From an uncultured Lacinutrix sp. (GTDB lineage Bacteria > Bacteroidota > Bacteroidia > Flavobacteriales > Flavobacteriaceae), in assembly GCF_947500325.1 (NCBI RefSeq), contig NZ_CANMRQ010000005.1:1-64000 (forward strand): DNA of 64,000 nucleotides, in the 5' to 3' direction. Shown in pieces: positions 6,833 through 15,254 of the stretch. A model generated the notes under the pieces. It was given only the letters and a program-made list of their open reading frames with translations. It was not told where the DNA came from and made no database searches. Numbering within the stretch: position 1 is the first letter of the stretch; the number at the start of each line of letters is the position of its first letter. A program made the translations under genes and the position numbers.

Positions 6833-9775
6833 ATGCTTGAAATAGAATTAGAATCTATTGTCTACAAGGAAAGAGATATTATTCCATTCTTGAAAAAACT
6901 TATTCCAAAAGAAAAAAGAGACCTTGTGCCATTTTTAAAAAAACTCGAAAAGACGATTTTTGAACGTTATGAGGTTACAGAGAAAACAAAATGGGGAACC
7001 TCTTATACAACTAAGCCAAAGCACTCTGAAACTAAAAGAGACCTAGTTCAAAAAGCTTGTTATGTATGTTTTAATAAAACTGATGCAAAAAAGATATTTT
7101 TTAATGTTAGTCAACTTTCAGTTAGTGATGATTATTTAGAAAATATTATTCCTTGGTACACACCAAAATGGTATGGAGATTTAATTAATGAACAAATGCC
7201 TTGGGAGTTAAATTATGAGAAGATGATGTCTTTGTATAAAAAAGAGTTGTTAGAACCCTCTCATGAGTTAATATTAGCACGACTTCCAAATGCAATAGTT
7301 GAAAGCAAATGGGAGAACAATAGAAATAGAAGTTTCTATAAACCCGAAATTCTTTACAAGTATAAAGAGACATTAGACAAACATATTTGGTTTTTATTTG
7401 AAGAAGAATCGGGTATTAATAGTTACTATAATTATTTACACCTAGAGAATTATAAAGGTGGTAATGATATATGGATTGACACCATTACCAATTTAGTCTA
7501 TGAAAATAAGTTAGATAGAAAAAGAGTTTTAATTGCTACAATCTATTCTTCTACTAAAGGTTTTAATAAAACACTCAGCGGTTGGTTTTTTGATTTATTA
7601 ATAAAATTAAATCCTTCTCAGGATGAAGTATTAAATTTACAAGATGAATTTTTTGCAGCTTTAAATTCGCTTCATTCCAAGATAATAAATACAGTTCTCA
7701 AATATTTTAAATTAGTTGCTAACCATAAAAAATTTAAACATAAAGTCTTTGTTGAAAATGCATCAATTCTTTTAAACTCTGAAACGAAATCTGTAGTTAA
7801 TTCAACACTTATGATTTTAGATAAAATTGCTAAAACTCATAAAAATTCTGGTGTTTCTGTATGTGAAAAAGCTGCAGAAGCTTTGATAAATGTTGATGAA
7901 AAAATACAATTAAGAGCGGCTAAAATAATAGAAAAATATGGAGACTCTAAAAAGCAAGAGCTGTTTGATGTAGTTAATCTATATGCTGATAGTCTACTCC
8001 ACTCGTCAAGAGAGGTTTTAAAGGAATATATAGAAACTTCTGATGAGATAGAAGAAGAAATCTATGCTGTAGATGAAGCGAAAATTTTATCAAAAGAGAC
8101 AGAATTACTTAAACTTGTATCATTAGATGATTTAATCTTTTTTGTAAGTCAATCTATTGATAATAATGAAGTTTATCATATAGATTTGCTGCTAAGTTAT
8201 TTGCCAAAACTTTACCCTCTTTTAAATAAAGATAATGTTACTAAACTAGAACCTATATTTAAGCGTTCTTTTGAGCTTTCTATGAATTTTGATTGGAAAA
8301 GTCAGATTGGAAATTTGGAATCGGAAGCAGCTTACTACATTAATGATTTTGCTGAAATTTTAATAAAAAAATATCCTTCTGAACTCGAAAGTTTTAAAAA
8401 GACTAAGTCTCAAAAAATCAAAAAATTTAAAGAAGATAGATACTATAGTTCTCATTATAAAGAAAGATTAAAACAAATAGAAAATCAGCCTATTCCAGAT
8501 TACATATATCAAATACACCATTTTTTATTTATAAAATCTAAATCTTTAATCAAAAAGGGTTTGACTCTAGACCTCTTATCTACACCTACACATGCACCAT
8601 GTTGGATTGAGCCTAATACTTTAATTGACAGAATCATTTCATATGAAAAAAGCAATGAAGAGATTAACCTATACGATTTTCAAATTGCGATTGGGAGGTT
8701 ACCAATAAATGAATATTCGTCATATATTATTGAGAATATCAATAAGATAAAAGACAAAGAGATTAAGAAGGTTTTGAAGTATCATTTTAACCAATTGAAA
8801 ATTCAAGACGTAAATATTTCAAGACCAGAATTATGGCTTCAAAGTGTATTGAGTAGAAATGTAAGTGTTGAAATTAAATATTTTCAAGAATATCTTGTAA
8901 ATCCTTTAATAAAGGAAATGGGGACGTATAAATGGGATTGTAGAATGAGAGACCATTTCTATAAAGAATACGATTATGCAGCAGGAAAGCATATACAGAA
9001 AAAAATGATTCGAAAGGAGTTAAATTTTAAAGATTTTAATATCGACAAAAGAGAATCAGAATCAATTGTTTCAAACATTATAGGAGTTTTTAATAAAAAG
9101 AAAAAGAAGATTAAAGTTAGTAGTATTTATGATTACATGTACTTTAAAAAACAAAAATATTATACTACTATTCGCCCTCATGATGATGTGAAATTTTTAT
9201 TTCTTTCACCAAATAACCCAAGTATGTTCTTAAGCCATGTTATTCATAATAACCTTAAAGAATCTACTTTTTTTGATGAAACAAGTAAAAAAAATATGGT
9301 CAACTTACTAAAAGGGCTTTATGAAGTCTGGTATAGAGAAGATTTTAAAGAGTCTACATATCTATTTTTAGCAACTGGTTTTTTGTGTAGTCATAAAGTG
9401 GGAAGAGAACTTTCTTCCGAGATATGGATTAAAGCAAATTCTGAAAACAAGATTAACAATTTACTACTAGGTAAAATTTTAGGTGAATTAGAATTGGGCG
9501 AATATGCTCCTATTAAAAGATTTACAGACTTATTAACTGCTAACCTATTCAATGTTTCTAAAAAGCATAATGAAGCTTTATTAAGTCTTTTAGATAATAT
9601 GATTGCAAATATGGGCAATTCACCTATTAGAGGTGTCAATAAGTTGTTAGAAATATTCTTAGAATTAAAGCTTACTTTTCCTCAAATAGAAATCAGTCAA
9701 TCATCAAAAGAAAGATTGATAAATTGGAAACAAACAAATACCCTCAAAACATTAATTAATAAAATTGAAAAATAA
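6833..9775 (+). CDS. large helical-repeat protein, DUF6493-like (array unit 6, second gene)
   Basis: A 980-residue soluble protein without a signal peptide, built mostly of predicted alpha-helical pairs (HEAT/ARM-like), for example residues ~300-380 VKYF..SILLNSETKSVVNSTLMILDKIAKTH..AAEALINVDEKIQLRAAKIIEKYG. From memory it resembles the DUF6493 proteins encoded beside SWIM-finger genes; this family name is a recollection, not a search result. It probably acts as a scaffold with the SWIM protein, which ends 3 bp upstream. It is by far the longest reading frame in the array. Confidence 0.65.
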   Translation: MLEIELESIVYKERDIIPFLKKLIPKEKRDLVPFLKKLEKTIFERYEVTEKTKWGTSYTTKPKHSETKRDLVQKACYVCFNKTDAKKIFFNVSQLSVSDDYLENIIPWYTPKWYGDLINEQMPWELNYEKMMSLYKKELLEPSHELILARLPNAIVESKWENNRNRSFYKPEILYKYKETLDKHIWFLFEEESGINSYYNYLHLENYKGGNDIWIDTITNLVYENKLDRKRVLIATIYSSTKGFNKTLSGWFFDLLIKLNPSQDEVLNLQDEFFAALNSLHSKIINTVLKYFKLVANHKKFKHKVFVENASILLNSETKSVVNSTLMILDKIAKTHKNSGVSVCEKAAEALINVDEKIQLRAAKIIEKYGDSKKQELFDVVNLYADSLLHSSREVLKEYIETSDEIEEEIYAVDEAKILSKETELLKLVSLDDLIFFVSQSIDNNEVYHIDLLLSYLPKLYPLLNKDNVTKLEPIFKRSFELSMNFDWKSQIGNLESEAAYYINDFAEILIKKYPSELESFKKTKSQKIKKFKEDRYYSSHYKERLKQIENQPIPDYIYQIHHFLFIKSKSLIKKGLTLDLLSTPTHAPCWIEPNTLIDRIISYEKSNEEINLYDFQIAIGRLPINEYSSYIIENINKIKDKEIKKVLKYHFNQLKIQDVNISRPELWLQSVLSRNVSVEIKYFQEYLVNPLIKEMGTYKWDCRMRDHFYKEYDYAAGKHIQKKMIRKELNFKDFNIDKRESESIVSNIIGVFNKKKKKIKVSSIYDYMYFKKQKYYTTIRPHDDVKFLFLSPNNPSMFLSHVIHNNLKESTFFDETSKKNMVNLLKGLYEVWYREDFKESTYLFLATGFLCSHKVGRELSSEIWIKANSENKINNLLLGKILGELELGEYAPIKRFTDLLTANLFNVSKKHNEALLSLLDNMIANMGNSPIRGVNKLLEIFLELKLTFPQIEISQSSKERLINWKQTNTLKTLINKIEK

Positions 9776-9778
9776 TAA

Positions 9779-10080
9779 ATTGGCCACAACAAAGAACTGA
9801 GTTAAAAAATAAGCAATTATAATCTTATTTCCCGCTTTTGTTCTTTCTTGTTTTTATCAAATTTAAGACGTTACAAACTTAAGACGTATAAAATTAATTA
9901 CTACTTTGCTGGTTAAATGGAAGAGTTTGTTTTCAATTCGTATATTAGTTATGTTGAAAATAACGCGTCACAAACTTCGCGTATTTTTTCACTGCGAATT
10001 TTTGCCGTAAACGAATCATTTTAACGCAAAGTGCACAGCTTAAATCCGCAACTAATCATACACAAATTGTTAGTCAAAAT
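9779..10080 (+). repeat. attC-like site J6 with an enlarged interior
   Basis: This 300-bp spacer begins with ATTGGCCACAAC (9779-9790), the exact reverse complement of GTTGTGGCCAAT that opens this unit (5450-5461). It ends with CAACTAATCATACAC (10,049-10,063) and TTGTTAGTC. The interior contains a direct repeat TTAAGACGT at about 9863-9894 and a second left-arm-like stretch, GACGTATAAAATTAATTAC, which may be the remains of another site nested inside. No reading frame is evident in it. Confidence 0.6.
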
Positions 10081-10089
10081 TTAAAACGA

Positions 10090-10854
10090 ATGATATTTAA
10101 AGGACATTTTGATCCATTATTAGCACCTCTTGATTTTAATAAACTTACGATCTTTACAAAATCAGACGAACAAAAAGATATTAGAAAAGAATACTTTTAC
10201 AAAGACAACAAAGTTTCTAAAATTATTGATTATAGAAATAGTATAATATCCGAATATGAGCATTCTGACGACAATTTTGTTGTTAAATTTTATCTATTTG
10301 AAGATACGATAGATAAAAGGGAATTTGATTCAATTAAAAAATTCACTTATTCGAATAGTAAAAAAACAAGAGAAGTTCTAATAAATATCGAAAACGAAAA
10401 AGAAATAAAAATTTACACTGGAGAATTCGAATACTTAGGAGATGATTTATCCTTCGAACGATACACATATAATGATGGAGAAGAATATAGAATAAAGCAC
10501 GAATGGAACAAAGCAAAGTCCATTAATAACATTATACACCTTGATGAACCAGACAAAGTAAAATATACGTTGAATGAAAATGGTTACTTAATTGAATCTC
10601 TACATTTTAAATATGAAGGAAGTGTAAAGAAAACAATTTACGAATATAAAGATAATAAGCTCTTTAAGTTAATTGAATATCCACATCTTGAATATAAAAA
10701 AACATTATTAGGTAAAATCAAAATTACTGGAGAGGCTCAGTTTATGGATGAAACAGAAAGTTATTACTTTGAAAATGGTTTACTGAAAGAAGAAGTTGTT
10801 AAAGATTTTGAAACTAAAGAAATAGTGAATGTTCTATATTACTATTATGAATAA
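10090..10854 (+). CDS. unknown protein with YxYxxNxL-type strand repeats (array unit 7)
   Basis: A 254-residue protein without a signal peptide. It has recurring beta-hairpin-like stretches such as YFYKDNKVSKIIDY, YTLNENGYLIESLHFKY, YEYKDNKLFKLIEY and YYFENGLLKEEVV, a pattern also seen in YwqK/RHS-like antiparallel sheet proteins. It could be cytoplasmic. I do not recognise the family, and no catalytic residues stand out. It occupies its own unit between sites J6 and J7. Confidence 0.55.
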   Translation: MIFKGHFDPLLAPLDFNKLTIFTKSDEQKDIRKEYFYKDNKVSKIIDYRNSIISEYEHSDDNFVVKFYLFEDTIDKREFDSIKKFTYSNSKKTREVLINIENEKEIKIYTGEFEYLGDDLSFERYTYNDGEEYRIKHEWNKAKSINNIIHLDEPDKVKYTLNENGYLIESLHFKYEGSVKKTIYEYKDNKLFKLIEYPHLEYKKTLLGKIKITGEAQFMDETESYYFENGLLKEEVVKDFETKEIVNVLYYYYE

Positions 10855-10857
10855 TAA

Positions 10858-11043
10858 CTTTAGCTAAAAATGTGTATAGTTAGTAGCTTGTTCTGCGTGT
10901 ACTCCAAAAATTTCACGAATTTTACTCTGGTTAGTTTTCTTTTACTAATTTAGTTCTAGCTTTCTTACAAAGACGTGATTCTATTCGGTTTTTAGTTGCT
11001 TAAACACACAACTAACCATACATTAAACACCTTAACATCAATT
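10858..11043 (+). repeat. attC-like site J7 (long type)
   Basis: The left arm AATGTGTATAGTTAGTAGC pairs with the right arm CAACTAACCATACATT (11,009-11,024), with a 2-nt insertion. The A/G difference in the core again gives a G.T pair only on the bottom strand. The right end is CTTAACATCAATT (11,031-11,043). The loop block GTTAGTTTTCTTTTACTAATTTAGTTCT matches the loop of J3. Confidence 0.65.
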
Positions 11044-11060
11044 AAAAAAACTAACACAAA

Positions 11061-11534
11061 TTGGAGATTATAGAAGAACATAAAAATGGATATATGATTT
11101 CAACCGACAAAAAAAAGTTGGATATTTCATTAATTCATAATTTCTTAACACACGAGTCTGGTTGGAGTGATGGAATACCCTATGAAAAGGTGGAAAAATC
11201 AATTAACAATTCATTGAATTTCGGAATATATTTTGAAAAAAAACTAGTTGGATATGCTAGAGTAATTTCAGATTTTTCTACTATCGCATATTTAGGGGAT
11301 ATTTTTATTTTGAAAGAACATCGAGGACTTCGATTAAGTAAATGGCTCATGGAAGTAATCATGAAACATAAAGAATTACAAGATTTAAGACGTTGGATTT
11401 TATTGACAAGCACAGCGGAATGGCTTTATGAAAAATACGGATTTACAAAACTACCAAAACCAGAAATTTACATGGAAAAATTCAATCCGAATGTTTACAA
11501 AAATGAAGAAAAAACTAATGCCAATACAGTATAA
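11061..11534 (+). CDS. GNAT-family N-acetyltransferase (array unit 8)
   Basis: A 157-residue cytoplasmic acetyl-CoA-dependent acetyltransferase. The GNAT fold is visible as YARVISDFSTIAYLGDIFILKEHRGLRLSKWLME, where EHRGLRLSKW takes the place of the acetyl-CoA-binding R/Q-x-x-G-x-G/A loop, followed by WLYEKYGFTKL at the C-terminal strand. The substrate is unknown. The start is a TTG at 11,061, 17 bp after the attC-like right end. The last codons (AATGCCAATACAGTATAA) lie inside the next attC-like site. Confidence 0.8.
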   Translation: MEIIEEHKNGYMISTDKKKLDISLIHNFLTHESGWSDGIPYEKVEKSINNSLNFGIYFEKKLVGYARVISDFSTIAYLGDIFILKEHRGLRLSKWLMEVIMKHKELQDLRRWILLTSTAEWLYEKYGFTKLPKPEIYMEKFNPNVYKNEEKTNANTV

Positions 11535-11578
11535 AAACAATTGCTATTTAGGTTAAACCAAAGGGCGTTGTAATTTTG
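11513..11578 (+). repeat. attC-like site J8 (short type)
   Basis: Left end AACTAATGCCAAT, then GTATAAAAACAATTGC; right part AAACCAAAGGGCGTTGTAATTTTG. It is nearly collinear with J2 (1374-1439). The left end pairs with the unit's start (CTTAACATCAATT) at 8 of 13 positions, and four of the five mismatches are transitions. The 3' end of the acetyltransferase gene lies inside it. Confidence 0.6.
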
Positions 11579-11613
11579 TTGTTTCACTTCTTTAAAAAAT
11601 ATCCAATAAAAAA

Positions 11614-12429
11614 ATGAGTCGAAAAAAATGGCCGTCAAAAAAAATATTCAATAGATTGTTGAATAACAAAACCCAAAAAACATATTGGGATAATATTTCT
11701 GAATTAAGAAGAAGACCAAATCAAAGTGTTTTTGATGAAGCTTATAAGTTAGCGAAGTCAAATATTGATAAACAAAAAATTATTGGACTCCACATACTCC
11801 AACAATTAGGATTTGAACCAAGATATAATAAAAAGCAAACTGTTGAATTACATTTTAAACTTCTTGAAAAAACACAATCAGATAATGTTCTTAAATCTAT
11901 ATTTCACGGAATAGGTCATAATAACGACGAATTAAACGATAAACAGGTTTCAAAATTAGTAGAATTTCAAAATGTAAAAAATATTGATGTTAAACACGCA
12001 TTAATTTCAGCACTCTCAGGTATAGAACACTCAAAAGCTATTAATGTCCTTATTATTTTTATGAAAGACAAAGTTTCATCAATAAGAAATTGGGCTACTT
12101 TTGGAATTGGAAGTCTAATAGAATCTGATAATAAAGAGATTAGAAATGCCCTGTGGAATAGAGTTACCGATAATCATTTTGAAACTAAATCTGAGGCTAT
12201 TGTTGGCTTAGCTAATAGGAAAGACAAACAAATTAAGAATATTATAATTTCTGAATTGAAAAAAGGAGATTATGGAACTTTATTATTTGAGGCCATTTTG
12301 ACAATTAAAGACAAAGATTTTTTACCACTACTAAATAGTAATTTAGAAATAGCAAAAAAAGATAAAAATGATATTAAGAATGGTTGGGTTTTAGCTCTAG
12401 AAGAAACAATAAATGAATTAAAAAAATAA
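11614..12429 (+). CDS. HEAT-repeat protein (array unit 9)
   Basis: A 271-residue cytoplasmic protein of HEAT/PBS-lyase-like repeats: residues ~125-240 read VKHALISALSGIEHSKAINVLIIFMKDKVSSIRNWATFGIGSLIESDNKEIRNALWNRV. The pattern (about 30 residues, aspartate- and alanine-marked helix pairs) matches the HEAT_2 type, which makes protein-binding solenoids. The first ~100 residues are basic (MSRKKWPSKKIFNRLL). No catalytic domain is present. It lies alone in its unit. Confidence 0.75.
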   Translation: MSRKKWPSKKIFNRLLNNKTQKTYWDNISELRRRPNQSVFDEAYKLAKSNIDKQKIIGLHILQQLGFEPRYNKKQTVELHFKLLEKTQSDNVLKSIFHGIGHNNDELNDKQVSKLVEFQNVKNIDVKHALISALSGIEHSKAINVLIIFMKDKVSSIRNWATFGIGSLIESDNKEIRNALWNRVTDNHFETKSEAIVGLANRKDKQIKNIIISELKKGDYGTLLFEAILTIKDKDFLPLLNSNLEIAKKDKNDIKNGWVLALEETINELKK

Positions 12430-12430
12430 C

Positions 12431-12505
12431 GAGCTAACAACAATTTGTATATTACATATATACAATTCGGTATGAAAACATAATATACAATAGATGTTGT
12501 ACACA
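12431..12505 (+). repeat. attC-like site J9 (compact type)
   Basis: GAGCTAACAACAATTTGTATATTAC opens the site (12,431-12,455; left arm GCTAACAACAATTTGTAT) and AACATAATATACAATAGATG with GTTGTACAC (12,496-12,504) closes it. It is collinear with J5. An apparent ATG at 12,494 lies inside the right arm and is not the start of the next gene. Confidence 0.65.
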
Positions 12506-12529
12506 ATTAACAATACTATAGAAACATAT

Positions 12530-12967
12530 ATGAAACTTATCCTGTTAATATTACTTTTTATTTCTTATGGTAGTACATCATGTCAAACGAAACCATCTAC
12601 TAAATTAATAAGTTATAAAACTGAAACTGCTCAGAAAGATTTTCTGTGGCTTAAATTAGCGGATTCTGACAGCGTTAAATTCAAAGGTTATTCAATTAAA
12701 GTTTATAATCAAGGACGAGACTCAGTACTTTTTGCCCATTATATAACTAAGCTATATAAATCTAAAAAAGATGTAGAAAATTTACTATTCAAAAAACAAT
12801 CGATTCTCGTTTTAGAGGCTTTAGCACTAAAAACCAATTTACCTGACACTATGTTTGTTCAAGCTAAGGGTCTAAAAAAAGAATCAGTAATTAGAAAAAG
12901 TACTGACTTTAATATTATGGCAGTTTTTAATAAAAATGAATGGCAAATAAAAGATGGACAAGTCTGA
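12530..12967 (+). CDS. small envelope protein (array unit 10)
   Basis: I choose the ATG at 12,530 (MKLILLILLFISYGSTSCQ) because it gives a normal signal peptide, possibly a lipobox ending at Cys18; the frame upstream to 12,494 is attC-like sequence. The mature part (~125 residues) contains FLWLKLADSDSVKFKGYSIKVYNQGRD and no recognised motif. The last codons, GATGGACAAGTC, seem to form the left end of the following degenerate site. Confidence 0.6.
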   Translation: MKLILLILLFISYGSTSCQTKPSTKLISYKTETAQKDFLWLKLADSDSVKFKGYSIKVYNQGRDSVLFAHYITKLYKSKKDVENLLFKKQSILVLEALALKTNLPDTMFVQAKGLKKESVIRKSTDFNIMAVFNKNEWQIKDGQV

Positions 12968-13025
12968 AAGACTCTAAGAGATTTCTAGGGTTAATATATT
13001 AAACATACACCGCAACGTTGTAAAT
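12953..13025 (+). repeat. degenerate attC-like site J10
   Basis: The right half is typical: TTAAACATACA (12,999-13,009) and ACGTTGTAAAT, matching J5 at 5433-5443. The left half is eroded; GGACAAG at 12,957-12,963 overlaps the end of the gene. A small AGTCT-GAA-AGACT hairpin lies at 12,961-12,973. Confidence 0.45.
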
Positions 13026-13041
13026 AATTATAAAATAAACT

Positions 13042-13899
13042 ATGAGAATAATAATTTTAGCTCTAATATTAATTTCAAATATTGGATTTTCACAAAATAA
13101 TTTGACTGAATTAAAATTTGACACTAAATATTTTAATGCAGTTGATAAATGGGTAGTTTTTCCAAAAAAAGATACAGATTCCACTTATACTTATGGATTT
13201 ATTTATTTGGACAATCAAGCAGGGTTTACATTCAATTATAAAACTCAATTTCAAATTGATGAACAAAACCTAAAAAATATTACTAAAGACTCTATTCTAG
13301 GTTTTATGAAATATAGACTTGAACCAAATACAAGTTTAGTTTCTGTTTTAACTGAAAACCAGATTTCAACACTAAATTTACCAAAAGAGCCAGAATGGTT
13401 ATCTATTTATAAAGCAGGTTCAGATGAAGTTGATTATTTAAAAAATGAAGGGTATCACTTTAATCACGTTGGAGCAAGTGATTTAGCACTAAAACCACTT
13501 TTAAAAGCATACGCCATTGAACCACATTTTGACGGACTTGAGTTTGAATTATCATTTGCTTATAATCATTTGGGGCAATATGAAAATGCAATTCCAATTT
13601 TAGAAAAAGCTATTGAAAATAACCCTAAAAACTTCTATTTCTATAGAGAATTAGGCTATTCGTATGCTAACCTAAATAAAATTCAAGAAGCAGAAAAAAC
13701 ATATCACAAAGGAATTAAAATGTCCGATAACGATTTTGAAAAAAGTGAAATGGCAGTAAATATGGCTCAAGCATATTTTAAATTAAAGAACAAAGAAAAA
13801 TTTCATGAATGGGCTAAATTAACAAAAAAATACGCTAAAGAAAACTCAAGATATGTTCAATATATCGAGTACTTTGAACAAAATTGGAATAAAAAATAA
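13042..13899 (+). CDS. secreted TPR-repeat protein (array unit 11)
   Basis: A 285-residue protein with a signal peptide (MRIIILALILISNIGFSQ). An N-terminal domain of ~120 residues is unrecognised. Three to four tetratricopeptide repeats follow at residues ~140-265: ALKPLLKAYAIEPHFDGLEFELSFAYNHLGQYENAIPILEKAIENNPKNFYFYRELGYSYANLNKIQEAEKTYHKGI. TPRs mediate protein binding. It is probably periplasmic. It is followed by a short perfect palindrome instead of a full-length spacer. Confidence 0.8.
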   Translation: MRIIILALILISNIGFSQNNLTELKFDTKYFNAVDKWVVFPKKDTDSTYTYGFIYLDNQAGFTFNYKTQFQIDEQNLKNITKDSILGFMKYRLEPNTSLVSVLTENQISTLNLPKEPEWLSIYKAGSDEVDYLKNEGYHFNHVGASDLALKPLLKAYAIEPHFDGLEFELSFAYNHLGQYENAIPILEKAIENNPKNFYFYRELGYSYANLNKIQEAEKTYHKGIKMSDNDFEKSEMAVNMAQAYFKLKNKEKFHEWAKLTKKYAKENSRYVQYIEYFEQNWNKK

Positions 13900-13901
13900 C
13901 T

Positions 13902-13930
13902 ATATACAATAATGGCTCCGAGCCATTATT
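13902..13930 (+). repeat. perfect palindrome between array units (reduced site or terminator)
   Basis: AATAATGGCT (13,908-13,917) and AGCCATTATT (13,921-13,930) form a 10-bp perfect stem with a CCG loop. The preceding ATATACAAT matches the unit's own start (GTTGTAAAT, 13,017-13,025) at 7 of 9 positions when paired. It may therefore be a collapsed attC-like site, or simply a bidirectional terminator; there is no long T-run. Confidence 0.5.
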
Positions 13931-13942
13931 ACACATTTGAGA

Positions 13943-14470
13943 ATGACGCAAAAACAACGTAAAATATTTTACCCAACAATTTTCTTTCTTGGAGCAATTT
14001 TAATTATTTGGGAAATTAATATTTATAGAGAAACAATTATTAATTGGATGATTCCGGTAGGGATTATAATTTTTGTCGGAATAATAGCATCTATTCTTGA
14101 CTTTAAAAATTATAAAAAAACTTATCAATATAGCGGATTTGAACTTTATCTCTATTCCGCAATGCATTATGTAATTGGATTTGGGTTTATTGCTTGCTCA
14201 ATTTTTATGTTATCGAACTATTATTTCGCTAACCAAAATATAAAAACTGAATCGTTTGAGATTATTCATACTTCATCATTAGCATCTGGAGGAAAACATA
14301 CAGTTGACGTCAAAACACCAACATTTAGAATTAACTATAATGGAAAGGTAAAAGAACTAGTTTTTTCATCTAACTATTTTGAAAAAAGGAATTTCTACAA
14401 TAATGTGGAGTTAGAAATTCGGAAAGGATTATTCGGGTTCGATATTTTGGAAAATAAAAAACTATTCTAA
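13943..14470 (+). CDS. small integral membrane protein (array unit 12)
   Basis: A 175-residue protein; I prefer the ATG at 13,943 (MTQKQRKIFYPTIFF) over an upstream TTG at 13,937. Three hydrophobic segments are visible at ~9-26, ~32-55 and ~78-103, followed by a soluble C-terminal domain with SLASGGKHTVDVKTPTFRINYNGK. It probably sits in the inner membrane. The family is not recognised. Confidence 0.65.
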   Translation: MTQKQRKIFYPTIFFLGAILIIWEINIYRETIINWMIPVGIIIFVGIIASILDFKNYKKTYQYSGFELYLYSAMHYVIGFGFIACSIFMLSNYYFANQNIKTESFEIIHTSSLASGGKHTVDVKTPTFRINYNGKVKELVFSSNYFEKRNFYNNVELEIRKGLFGFDILENKKLF

Positions 14471-14600
14471 CGTCGTATATAAGTCATTGCTAGTTTTTTT
14501 TGAACTTACATAATCTTCGTGGATTTTCCATCTGGTTTGTATTTGCTAAATTAGGTCCTTAAAACACACTATTAATCATACATAAACATATTGCTCAAAC
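14464..14600 (+). repeat. attC-like site J12 (long type)
   Basis: The left arm TCTAACGTCGTATATAAGTC overlaps the end of the membrane-protein gene. The right arm ACTATTAATCATACATAAAC ends in ATATTGCTC, so the usual GTT is eroded to ATT. The loop block TCTGGTTTGTATTTGCTAAA (14,531-14,550) is shared with J3, J7 and the fragment at 19,262. Confidence 0.6.
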
Positions 14601-14608
14601 CTGAACCT

Positions 14609-15184
14609 ATGAAAGAACTTTTAGATTATTTTAAAAATTTGGTTTCAATTTCGCCAGAAATAGAAAATAAACTTAATGAAATAGTCAAAGAAAGAAACTT
14701 AGTTAAAGGAGAACAAATTCTTGCTGACAATTCTTCAAAAAAGGAACATATTTTTGTTGTAAGTGGATGTTTACGTTCTTTTTACAAAACAGAAGACGGA
14801 AAAGAGCATACGTTACAATTTGCTATTAAAAATTGGTGGATAAGTGATTATATTACCCTTTATACGGATAAGAAATCCATTGTCTCTATAGAAAGCTTAA
14901 CCCATTCTAAAGTTTTAATAATCGATAATTCTAATGTTGAAAAATTTTACCAAGAATTTTCTCAATTTGAAATCATCCAACGTAAGAATTTTGAAAAACG
15001 AATTGCTGCACTTCAAAAACGAATTTTAAGCTTGCTAGCATTAACTGCAGCAGAAAAATACAGTCAGTTCATTGAAGATTATACCGAATTCGAAAAGATT
15101 ATACCTAATTATCAAATCGCTTCATATTTAGGCATTACACCTCAAAGTCTAAGCAGAATTCGAAAAGAAAGAATCAAAAATTAA
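14609..15184 (+). CDS. Crp/Fnr-family transcriptional regulator
   Basis: A 191-residue regulator with a cyclic-nucleotide-binding-like beta-roll (residues ~20-120, VKERNLVKGEQILADNSSKKEHIFVVSGCLRSFYKTEDGKEHTLQF) and a C-terminal winged helix-turn-helix (YQIASYLGITPQSLSRIRKERI). The SLSRIRKE recognition helix is typical of Bacteroidota Crp/Fnr proteins. I use the ATG at 14,609; a TTG at 14,591 lies within the attC-like right arm. It precedes a nitroreductase and a DJ-1-type gene and probably controls them. Confidence 0.85.
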   Translation: MKELLDYFKNLVSISPEIENKLNEIVKERNLVKGEQILADNSSKKEHIFVVSGCLRSFYKTEDGKEHTLQFAIKNWWISDYITLYTDKKSIVSIESLTHSKVLIIDNSNVEKFYQEFSQFEIIQRKNFEKRIAALQKRILSLLALTAAEKYSQFIEDYTEFEKIIPNYQIASYLGITPQSLSRIRKERIKN

Positions 15185-15204
15185 TTTATTACCATAGGTT
15201 CATA

Positions 15205-15232
15205 TTTGCTTTTTAATTATCATTTAATTTTG
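15205..15232 (+). promoter_or_regulatory. Bacteroidota-type promoter for the nitroreductase gene
   Basis: TTTG (15,205-15,208), 16 bp, then TAATTTTG (15,225-15,232), close to the TTTG / TAnnTTTG consensus of Flavobacteriaceae primary-sigma promoters. It lies 23 bp upstream of the ATG. Among the array genes this is the clearest stand-alone promoter I could see. Confidence 0.55.
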
Positions 15233-15254
15233 TACGATAATTAAAAATAAGACA

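Noticed and set aside
12494-12529. ATG at 12,494 as the start of the unit 10 gene
   Set aside because: It lies inside the right arm of site J9; the ATG at 12,530 begins a proper signal peptide.
14493-14500. T-run as a terminator after the membrane-protein gene
   Set aside because: No stable stem precedes the run of T; it belongs to the loop of site J12.
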